DNA of 12,245 nt from Falciphora oryzae. Taxonomy: Eukaryota; Ascomycota; Sordariomycetes; Magnaporthales; Magnaporthaceae. The stretch spans positions 820,157 to 832,401 of the forward strand of contig JNVV01000012.1 of the NCBI GenBank assembly GCA_000733355.1. The letters run 5' to 3'. The notes beneath the pieces were generated by a model. It worked only from the letters and a program-made list of their open reading frames with translations. It ran no database searches and had not been told where the DNA came from. The translations under genes were made by a program, and so were the position numbers. Positions 1-6,604 of this stretch are shown one piece after another (the stretch's first letter is position 1; every line of letters begins with the position of its first letter).

Positions 1-275
1 GGACCCAACTAGTCGGCATCACGAGTCGGCCTCACGGAGGTTTGAAGACCCGCATAGGCGGTCAACGGCCCTGAGGCCAAGCGGTGAAGGTCGGAAGGCA
101 GTGTGAATCATGTACTCGATACTTCGCACGGATCACAAAGGGTCTATATAAACCCTGCCATCTCCTATGTCCTTCACGAGAGATTCCTTCCTCCTTAAGC
201 ATCTCTTGAGCCCATAGAAAGATTATCTGCAATCTAGAGATTCTTTCTCCAAGCCGTCTTTGACCCCTTGTTACA
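1..275 (+). mobile_element. LTR (3' part) of an unidentified LTR retrotransposon
   Basis: The segment ends at 275 in TTGTTACA, the usual ...ACA end of an LTR. Directly after it Helitron coding sequence can be read on the minus strand. A TATA box at 145-152 lies about 125 bp before this end, which fits U3-R-U5 order on the plus strand. No primer-binding site follows, so this is either the 3' LTR of an element lying to the left or a solo LTR. The bases after the end, CTTAG (276-280), are the expected target-site duplication, but the other copy is outside the window. The sequence does not clearly match the solo LTR at 1287-1814 or the Gypsy LTRs at 5858 and 11701, so I treat it as another family. 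Its superfamily (Copia or Gypsy) cannot be decided here. Confidence 0.7.
145..152 (+). promoter_or_regulatory. TATA box of the left LTR
   Basis: TATATAAA lies in the LTR about 125 bp before its 3' end, which is the normal place for the pol II TATA box driving retrotransposon RNA. Transcription would start a few tens of bases downstream, around 175-190 (inferred). Confidence 0.6.
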
Positions 276-357
276 CTTAGTTCCCCGTTATCGGGTCGTT
301 TAGAAGGGGGAATACCTTTGCCGCTATTACTACACGTTTTTACACCGGGTCCTTAAC

Positions 358-381
358 TTTAGTTGCATAATTCGTCACATA
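358..381 (-). other. Helitron Rep two-tyrosine catalytic motif
   Basis: YVTNYATK fits the YxxxYxxK pattern of the Helitron Rep active site, in which the two tyrosines form covalent links with cut DNA. Both tyrosines and the lysine are still encoded here, although the HUH motif upstream in the same gene has lost a His. Confidence 0.75.
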
Positions 382-1281
382 AAAAACTATAGCCATGGTT
401 TTACACTGCGTCGCAATAAACGATATGTCGTAATTATACCGTAACCTTACCGCAATAGCCTTATTCCAACGGTTTATTATGCTATAACCGCGCCGGATTT
501 GTAACACTCCGTCTGCTATAAACGTAGTCTTTTTAACTAATTTCCAAAGCGCTTTAAACCGGCAAAGGTCACGGTTTTTTCCCTTCCTCCCAATGGAGTA
601 CTTTACGCAAATTAGGCTGTAAGTATGTATTTAAATGGCTCCGGTATAAAAGTTAGCCTCCTCGTTAAATGCGGCTGCGAATTGGTATCTATTTTGCAAC
701 AACGACGATATATCTAACGTCGCTAACCTTTCCGCCTAAACGGCTAAAGATGCTTTTTAATCGAAATCTTAAATCATTTAAACCGTATTAGTTAAATTTA
801 TCGGGCGGGGTAGCTGCGCGATAAAAACTAACCTCCGTAAAAACGCTATCCACGTATTGGATAACCCGGTTACGGTATACCTCCTGGCCCTCCCTTTGCA
901 CATTTTTAAATACGGTGCTTAGGTGCATATTTCCCTAAAGCCAAAGGAGTCCGTAGACGTGCAACGCGCCGCGCTCATTCGTCTCCACAGCCCCAAAGTA
1001 TTAGTTAATACGCCCAAACACCAAATCCTCCCCTGTTTTTACATAATGCTTAAAAAACATAAAGATCTCCTTATGGAAAAACATTACTAAGCTAAAAGGG
1101 TCCGATATTGCCAGTCGTATCCGTTTGTATGCCAGGTCGAAGCTCGTTAGGAAGGCCTTAGCTTCCCCTGGTTCGCGGCTTCGGTACGCTACTAACTTTA
1201 GCTTTATCGGGTTCGTAATATCGTTCGGGTTAAGCGTAAACCAAATGGCCGGGATACCGTACCAAATTATAAAAAACTTAA

Positions 1282-1286
1282 TCTTT
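1282..1286. repeat. Target-site duplication, left copy
   Basis: TCTTT directly precedes the TGTAAC start of the solo LTR and is identical to 1815-1819. The five-base size is typical of LTR retrotransposon integration. Confidence 0.9.
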
Positions 1287-1814
1287 TGTAACACCCCACA
1301 CAGAAGCATGGCCAGCAGCCGCAGGGGACGCCACCGGTGACCACAAGGGAGGCCTCCGGGTGGTAGCCGGAGGGGCGCAAGCCCTGACGGATGTGCGGAT
1401 CAGGAGAGTTTAACTTTGCGACACGCGCACCGATCAGCCCCCGCAGATCAGCCCGGCCCGGAACCCTAAGAGGGACGAAACACATCCGGCTCCGACGGAC
1501 GCCGCGGAGGAGGCAGTGTGCCGATAACAACCGAAAGGCAGGCCCCGACGGACGCCACGAAGGAGGAGGCGCGCCGACGACAGCCGAAGGACGGACGGAG
1601 GGCTAGAGCATAAGGAGGGCCCGAGAGACCCCCTGTGAAGGAGGTTCGGAAGGCAAGCTATCGTTTCTGTTTCTACCTACACCATAAACTTGTTGAAGCC
1701 CTGCACGAATACGACTGTTGAGCTGCTGAACCTCTGAGACCTCCCTGCGAGAACCCCTCTTTTCCAGGCCTGACACTACTGTAGCTGGCTATAGTAGGGC
1801 GGAGGCCTGTTACA
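1287..1814. mobile_element. Solo LTR (528 bp) inserted in the Helitron Rep gene
   Basis: It begins TGTAACAC and ends CTGTTACA, an inverted pair (TGTAAC/GTTACA) with the canonical TG...CA ends. The flanks are TCTTT at 1282-1286 and TCTTT at 1815-1819, a perfect 5-bp target-site duplication. There is no coding sequence, primer-binding site or polypurine tract, so it is a solo LTR left by LTR-LTR recombination. Taking out the LTR and one TCTTT (533 bp) brings the Helitron frame on both sides into register and joins RRK directly to IKFF. It is GC-rich with abundant CpA and CpG, unlike the AT-shifted Helitron around it. A near-palindrome, CTACTGTAG/CTATAGTAG, lies at 1776-1797. Confidence 0.93.
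1492..1596. repeat. 53-bp tandem duplication inside the solo LTR
   Basis: Two adjacent units, 1492-1544 and about 1545-1596, both begin CCGACGGACGCC and share GAGGAGGC and a CCGA-rich tail with small differences. The run is G/A-rich on the plus strand. Such repeats in U3 often vary between LTR copies and can hold regulatory sites; no specific binding site is claimed. Confidence 0.65.
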
Positions 1815-1819
1815 TCTTT
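1815..1819. repeat. Target-site duplication, right copy
   Basis: TCTTT directly follows the GTTACA end of the solo LTR and is identical to 1282-1286. Confidence 0.9.
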
Positions 1820-2739
1820 CGCCGCATATTTAAACGATTTTCCTTAAATATTAGCTGGCGAAACCCGTAAAGCGATAGGCTTTTTAGCAGCTCCTTAATA
1901 CCCTCGTCGGAAAATTTCCCGGAAGCCTCTAATTCGACCCTAGCCGCTTCTAATCTCTTTGCGTTTAGCGAGCGTATTATGCGTTCAACCCTTAAAAAGT
2001 TCTTCCTCGTCACGCTAAGCATACTAACACGACGGTTCTTCGACCGGACCCCCATATTGAAAACGAAAAACGAAAAAACGTGGTATGTCGCAAAACGACC
2101 GCCGTAACGCTAAAGCATTACGCGTGCCTAAACCTCCAGGCTCATATTCCGAAAAGACACCAAACTCTGCGATACAGCCTCCGCGTTAAGGCTTACATTT
2201 GCACCATCTGCCACATCTGCGATGCTTTTTTCCGCTTGCCGTAAGCCCCCATTCCCGACCGGGAACAGCGTCGGAAAGGTTTTTACGAAGAACCTTGTGT
2301 TAAAAGAATCAGCAAAGTCCCCACCCCGAAATACGAAAATATAAGGCTCGGAGGTGTATCTATACCGCACTTCGGCTAATCCTACGTAGGCACTTCCTCC
2401 CGTTTGCTCGAAAAGTGCGCTCTGGCCTAAAGCGTCGCAAGCGTACCGCAGCTTTTCCGCATCCGTAATATCCGGCTATGCATCAAGTGCGAACATGCCA
2501 AACGAGCTGATCTCGTAAATGGGAACGGCAACGCCATCAATCCCTACCTCGTCCAATCGATTTTCGTCGCCTATATTACTAGGCTTTTTTATTTCCTCTA
2601 CGCTAATTGCTATACCATATCCCTGGTTAAACGTTGCGAGGATTTCCTGGATATCCATAAGACCTTCCTTTTTTAGACCGCGCTCTGCTAGTGGGACGAG
2701 CTAATTTGTTCGCGCCTTTTCCAAAGCTAACGGCTCGTT

Positions 2740-3440
2740 CCGCTCTAAACGATCATAAATTTAGGAAGGCACGCCGTGCCGTGGCGTATCCCAACTGTCT
2801 ATTTCGGCCTTATCGATTTGGATGTTAGCGTATAGGGGATTGTGCCTTTTTAACCACGCTAATGCCCTTTCCACAACGCGACGCCGTACCGATAACAGTG
2901 CCGAAAAATCATCCGGTGCCGGTTTTTCCATCCCCTGCTACGATACGTAAATCTCATCCATCACCTTTAATAGCGGATAAGGTAGGACGTTTGTCGCGAA
3001 CTCCTGCAGGTTATTAGGGAAAATTGTAATATGCCCTTTAATATGCTTTGGATATTTCGCGCTTTATTTGTGCCCATCTGTTAAATTGTACTTAGTAATG
3101 AACCTATAACAGGAGTTTAATGCGATAAGCTTTTTTTTAATCGGCGTAAGGGCTTTTAACTCGTCCGGAAACATATGTTCGCATCCTAACCGAATATATA
3201 GCCGGCCCGCCGGGGATGAAATACCTTTCCGTAAATGCTTTACGCAATCTGCGCACCCGGAAATCTTCTCCCCCACGGGGAAGCACCTAGCGCATTTAAA
3301 CGGTAATCCATCCCGCTTTTTAATAAGGTTTACCATCTACTAACCCCAACCAATCTCCTCCAATTCGGCCGTACTGAACTTCCGATAACAGATTATGCAA
3401 ATGTGTGTTAGTAAAGTTCTTACGTTATAAAACGCTTTGT
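2740..3440 (-). other. Cys-rich finger and DUF6570-like region of the Helitron protein
   Basis: A CIIC pair near 3420 is followed by CARC, nine residues, then CADC (between 3230 and 3290), which looks like a zinc-binding C4 arrangement. After this come FPDELKALTPIKKKLIALNS, then KYPKHIKGHITIFPNN, and further on PAPDDFSALLSVRRRVVERA. These match my recollection of the DUF6570-type region that precedes the Rep domain in fungal Helitron proteins; a profile search would confirm it. At least four TAA or TAG stops interrupt the region, one at the HVSWQG-like position where a Trp codon is expected (IYVS, then TAG). It shares its frame with the rest of the protein. Confidence 0.7.
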
Positions 3441-3650
3441 AAAATTCCCGGACGGTAAATACCTTCCTATTATAAAGGATAGGCGTATACCATGCTTGCT
3501 TTTAAAACAACCTTTCTTTTTCGGCAAACTTTCCATCCAAATTGCGTAGGACATTGGCGAGATTTTCCATTTGCTTTTCGTCGCCTTTATCCCGACGGAT
3601 CATTATCCTAGCGCGTTTAAACCGCGGCTAATCGTTATTCGAAGGATTTT

Positions 3651-4106
3651 GTCTTTTTTTCGGCCTTTAAAGTTGCTAGCTCCATCCAATCACGTCATCT
3701 TCCATTAATATACCACCCTTTGGAACGCCCCCTGATTGTTCCTGCTCCTTTCGCACCATAAGCCCGAATTTGTCGAACCCGAAACCCGCCGGTAAATCCG
3801 TAACAACCAGCTTTTTAAAAGGCAAAGCAATTTCTTCGCCGTCGTTTTTTTTAATATATGGTTTTTTATAAAACCAGGTTTTTAAATTGATTAAATCGCC
3901 CGGCTTAATAGGGTCGACCGATTCCTTAACCCGGCGTCGTCCAAATTACTAGGTTCGTTTATAAATTAACCTGTTTAACTTTACTATAGCTTCATCCCAA
4001 TCGCTTACCATACGAGCTACTGCGTAAAATTTATTGCAAAAACCCATATCTCTACCCGCCTATTGGTAATATTAAACCTTATTTCCGCCTTAAATACGGC
4101 TTACCG
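3651..4106 (-). repeat. Internal duplicated segment, copy B, of the Helitron gene
   Basis: This copy matches 5036-5492 over its whole length in the same orientation and the same reading frame. Shared peptide stretches include FDKFGLMVRKE, DLPAGF, KKND and VKLN.LIYK, where a dot marks a difference. The copies differ by many substitutions, so the duplication is not recent. The encoded segment is Lys-rich with conserved Trp and Phe residues (DWDEA; TWFYKK). I do not recognise a named domain. In-frame stops are TAA or TAG. Confidence 0.85.
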
Positions 4107-4239
4107 TTTTTAAAGGCGAAAGATTTATCGGTCCTTTACCCGGGTCGCTCGCCGCCTAACTGTTCTGGTCCGCAACCGCCGTATCCCTTAAGGAAAACCC
4201 TCCCGGCTTCCGAATCCGCCGTCGTCGAAACCCCCCGTT

Positions 4240-4620
4240 TGCCTTTGCCTGTTCGTACTCCCTTTAGGATGCTTTAAAAACGTCGGCTAATATGCGGATC
4301 CCTAATCCTCGCGCAGCCCCAAAAGTTTCTGCCGACGACCGGATCTCGGGAATATCGGCCGACGCCCGAACGCCTAATCCAGCTAACACCGAAATGTCCA
4401 CCGCCCCTCTTCGTAATGCGTCTCTCTTTGCTATCGTTTCTTCGTACTCCTTCCGCGTTTCCTTAAAAACGTCGGCCGACGTCTGAATACCTAATCCAGC
4501 TAACACTAAAATATTTACCGCGCCTTTTCGCGGTGCGTTTCTTTTTGCCCTCGTCGCTTCGTTTGTGCCTTACGCAGCCCCGAAAATTTCTGCCGACGGC
4601 CGGATCCCCAATCCTTTAAG
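4240..4620 (-). repeat. Tandem 39-residue (117-bp) repeats in the Helitron protein
   Basis: Full units lie at 4504-4620 and 4387-4503, followed by two shortened units down to about 4240. Each begins LxGLGIxxSA(D/E)(I/V)F, and each full unit ends R(R/K)GAVxIxV. The full units share charged helix-like sequence with heptad-friendly spacing (EYEETIAKRDALRRG), so the array may form helical or coiled repeats (inference). The next unit after the full pair stops after 25 codons and the repeat start recurs at once, which suggests unequal exchange or internal deletion. A more divergent related unit (RTFADIFEEG, then RQYEAARIERQAPRR) lies at about 4870-4985. The function is unknown to me. Confidence 0.75.
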
Positions 4621-5035
4621 CACTATCGTATTCGGCCGATCATACGCCTCGTATTGGTCGGCGAAACCCGCTAGGGACCGTACGGCGTCCCCTCGTAAAG
4701 CCAAAGCTGCCCTACTGCTTTGCGCCGTCTAAAAAGCTCCAAACAAATCTCCCGGCTTCGCTTGCCGGTTTCCTCCCTATCCGGCCTGCAATTGCTTTAG
4801 CCGCCCCCGGACCCTACCTACTCCGTACTATATCTGCGCCTCCCCGGCGCGGGACGGAGGTTCCCGGGTCGTCCCTGCAGTCCTCCGCGGGGCCTGCCTT
4901 TCTATCCTAGCCGCTTCATACTGCCTTTAGCCCTCTTCGAAAATGTCAGCAAACGTCCGGGTATTTAATCTAGCGTGCGCCATGTTTTCGCGATTGCGCG
5001 CGTCGAGGTGATGGAATCGGTTAAGTGGACTCTCC

Positions 5036-5492
5036 GTCTCTTTTTTCGGCCCCTAAGGCGGCTGGCTCGATTTAATCACGTTAACCTCCACGGACACACC
5101 ACCCTTTAAAACACTCCCTAATTTCTTCTATTCCTTTCGCACCATAAGCCCGAATTTGTCGAAGCTAAAACCGGCCGGCAAATCCGCAATAGCCAGCTTC
5201 CTAAAAAATAAGGCGATTTTTTTGCGGTCGTTTTTTTTAACATATAAATCTTTATAAAACCAGGCCTTTAGATTTACCAGGTCGTCCGGCTCGATAAGGT
5301 TAACCGATTCGTTAACGTTACGTCGTCCGATTTATTGGGCTTGTTTGTAAATTAACTTATTTAACTTTACCACAGCTTTATCCCAATCCCTTACCTCGCG
5401 AGCCGCCGTTAATAGTTTGTTACAAAACCCTACTTTTCGATTCGCTTATTAGTAATATTAAACTTTATCTTCGCCCCAAATACGCTTTACCG
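5036..5492 (-). repeat. Internal duplicated segment, copy A, of the Helitron gene
   Basis: This is the N-terminal-proximal copy of the ~456-bp segment also found at 3651-4106. Both copies are bounded by the same pieces: an (S/T)V(K/S)RI...KV...YY block at the start of the encoded segment and a PKK motif after a stop at its end. About 930 bp holding the 39-residue repeat array separates them. Translation gives GFCNK, VKLNKLIYK, LVNLKAWFYKDLY and SFDKFGLMVRKE, each with a counterpart in copy B. Confidence 0.85.
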
Positions 5493-5857
5493 ACTTCAGG
5501 CCTTCGCGGGCTTTCGATCTTTCCAATAAATGCCTTCTGGTAGCCTTTCGAACCGGAGCGGTTTTAGCATTACCCTCGCCGGCTTCGCCAAACCCGGCGG
5601 CCGGGATCCTGTCCACAGCGTCGTTAGTGGCATCCATAGTTGGATACGTCTAATCAACTTCGTTTAAAGCAACGGCTTTGCGCGCATTTGCGGCGTCGAC
5701 ATCGAATTCAACCAAATCAACGGCGTATGTTATTGGCACTAAAACACCAACCTACGGCCCTCGAAAAAAGCCCTCCAGCCCACCTTGCTTATACTCCTTC
5801 CAAAACGCATCGACTACACCATTGCACCTTTTCCTTTCCCCCGTACTTCAACCCCTC

Positions 5858-6064
5858 TGTCACAGCCGGTAGGAGGTGGAAGGGGCCCACTAGTGGGGCA
5901 GGGAGACCCCAACCCTTATCGGCACGATAAGGGAGGTGGGGCTCCTGCAGAGTTTTCTCTACAAGCCTGCCCGCCCGGCCTCCGGCCTCCTACTCTCTCC
6001 TGTACACTATCCTACCTTACCACAGATATCGCAATTGAACCAGTCCCCCCTACTATTCGCGATA
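5858..6064 (+). mobile_element. 5' LTR of Gypsy element 1 (207 bp)
   Basis: It starts TGTCACAGCCGGTAGG and is placed by comparison with the LTR at 11701, which starts TGTCACGGCTAGTAGG, and by the primer-binding site just after it. The two LTRs share the start, a hairpin, a GGCCTCCGGCCTCC block and similar total length (207 and 202 bp), but differ widely elsewhere. The 3' end is less sure: alignment on the primer-binding site puts it at GCGATA (6064), where ...ACA is expected, perhaps CA changed to TA by RIP. No TATA box is evident. A perfect 12-bp palindrome, CCCACTAGTGGG, lies at 5886-5897. Confidence 0.78.
5913..5933 (+). other. Perfect hairpin in LTR 1
   Basis: CCCTTATCG, then GCA, then CGATAAGGG form a 9-bp perfect stem with a 3-base loop. 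The LTR of element 2 keeps the same arms at 11752-11771 (CCCTTAT...ATAAGGG) with a 6-base loop, which suggests conservation in RNA or DNA form. Confidence 0.7.
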
Positions 6065-6066
6065 AG

Positions 6067-6078
6067 TGGTAGCAACTC
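6067..6078 (+). promoter_or_regulatory. Primer-binding site of Gypsy element 1
   Basis: TGGTAGCAACTC follows the LTR end by two bases. It starts with the TGG that pairs with tRNA CCA-3', and the identical 12 bases follow the LTR at 11902. The implied primer tRNA ends GAGTTGCTACCA. A discriminator A and ...GCTACCA resemble initiator Met tRNAs, but I cannot name the tRNA without the host set. A 6-bp hairpin, CTCTGC/GCAGAG with loop TCATT, lies directly after it at 6078-6094. Confidence 0.75.
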
Positions 6079-6117
6079 TCTGCTCATTGCAGAGTCACCA
6101 ATCCAGCGAGTCTCGTA

Positions 6118-6317
6118 CGTGCTCCGGCAGTCGAGGCCGCACCCTCTTTGCGCGTGCTCCGGCAGCAAAAGAGGCGATCTTTGCGCGTGCTCCGGCGGCC
6201 AAAAATCAACCTTTTCTCACCTTATTCAATCAATCCCTCTCTCTTTCCGCGCGTGCTCCGGCGGCAGGAAAATCAACCCTTCTCTAACTCTTCAATCACG
6301 AAACCAAACTGCCCTAC
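6118..6317 (+). repeat. Leader repeats with core CGTGCTCCGGC(A/G)G
   Basis: The 13-base core occurs at 6118-6130, 6153-6165, 6186-6198 and 6252-6264, with spacings of 35, 33 and 66 bases (66 is twice 33). The last two copies belong to two 66-bp units (6186-6251 and 6252-6317) that also share AAAATCAACC and TTCAATCA downstream of the core. The GC-rich core contrasts with the pyrimidine-rich spacers. Confidence 0.75.
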
Positions 6318-6604
6318 ACCTCTCCTTCGACAAGCTACCCCCGAAACCTCCTACTCCACCAGCAGTCGAACTGCGAAAAAGGACGAAAAAAAAAGTCCGC
6401 TGGAGTCCTCCCGGTGGCAACCTTCATATAACCATTCCGTCTCTCTTTGTATTTCCATCAACCTCCAAGCAACATTGTCTATGCCAACAAAACCTTTAAA
6501 GATCTGTAAGCCCTGGCCTGTCAACGGACTACCTTTACCACCTGCGGGTGAATATTGGAACCCCCAAAACAGTAAAAGTACAGGCGAGGAGGCACGAGCA
6601 GACA

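Larger units (their letters stand above)
276..1286 (-). pseudogene. Helitron Rep (HUH nuclease) domain, broken
   Basis: This is the continuation of the 1815-5826 gene beyond the solo LTR. It starts with WYGIPAIWFTLNPNDITNPI (about 1266 downwards), a strong Helitron-like N-terminal signature. ETNERGALHV-Y-GLLWL follows near 940-985, where the usual HxH metal-binding pair reads HVY (Tyr codon at 953-955), so the second His is lost. A TAG at 935-937 follows directly. After a frameshift near 770-780 the sequence resumes in another frame: VKYSIG, RDLCRF, NRWNKAIAV, then ISFIATQCKTMA. The two-Tyr motif YVTNYATK is intact at 358-381. The Rep nicks and rejoins DNA in rolling-circle transposition. Coding stops at the LTR at 275; the helicase part would be further left. 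Confidence 0.85.
1815..5826 (-). pseudogene. Helitron Rep/helicase protein, N-terminal part (broken)
   Basis: One reading frame, with codon first bases divisible by 3 in window numbering, can be followed from about 5826 to 1815 with many in-frame stops and no frameshift. In order it encodes an Asp/Ala-rich N-terminal region (about 5826-5500), a ~150-residue segment present twice (5036-5492 and 3651-4106), a 39-residue repeat array between the copies, a Cys-rich stretch and DUF6570-like region (about 3440-2740), and the lead-in to the Rep domain, with NMGVRSKNRRVSMLSVTRKN near 2055. All stops I read are TAA or TAG, consistent with CAA, CAG or TGG changed by RIP. The true start codon is uncertain. 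An ATG at 5635-5637 exists, but protein-like sequence continues above it to about 5826. A TGA at 5848-5850 suggests the 5' region begins there, or that the start was lost when Gypsy-1 inserted at 5858. The frame continues past the solo LTR into 276-1286. Confidence 0.8.
276..5857 (-). mobile_element. Decayed fungal Helitron, interrupted by three LTR insertions
   Basis: Minus-strand coding remnants run from about 5826 down to 276 and belong to one large Rep/helicase-type Helitron protein. Signature pieces include a Helitron-like N-terminal Rep block, an HUH remnant, the two-Tyr motif, and a DUF6570-like region that I know from fungal Helitron proteins. Both ends are cut by LTR insertions, at 5858 (Gypsy-1) and 275 (left LTR), and the middle is split by a solo LTR at 1287-1814. 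The TC-start, CTRR-end hairpin and helicase domain are therefore not visible. Decay is mainly C to T and G to A transitions giving TAA and TAG stops; I found one clear frameshift, near 770-780. Confidence 0.85.
6065..6604 (+). other. Non-coding leader of Gypsy element 1
   Basis: These 540 bp lie between the LTR and the Gag start and hold the primer-binding site, a small hairpin and the repeats at 6118-6317. Open frames here do not resemble protein and are not continued into Gag. The rest is C/T-rich and shows nothing else I can name. Packaging or dimerisation signals normally lie in such a leader, but none can be identified from sequence alone. Confidence 0.6.

Noticed and set aside
4240..4985. 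A CRISPR-like array
   Set aside because: The units are 117-bp coding repeats in one protein frame with no short conserved repeat and unique-spacer structure.
5635..5637. ATG as the start of the Helitron protein
   Set aside because: Protein-like sequence in the same frame continues above it to about 5826, so it is probably internal.
5936..6499. A 187-codon plus-strand open frame across LTR 1 and the leader
   Set aside because: It spans the LTR, primer-binding site and repeats; the product is Ser/Pro-rich low-complexity sequence from C/T-rich DNA, and it does not join Gag.
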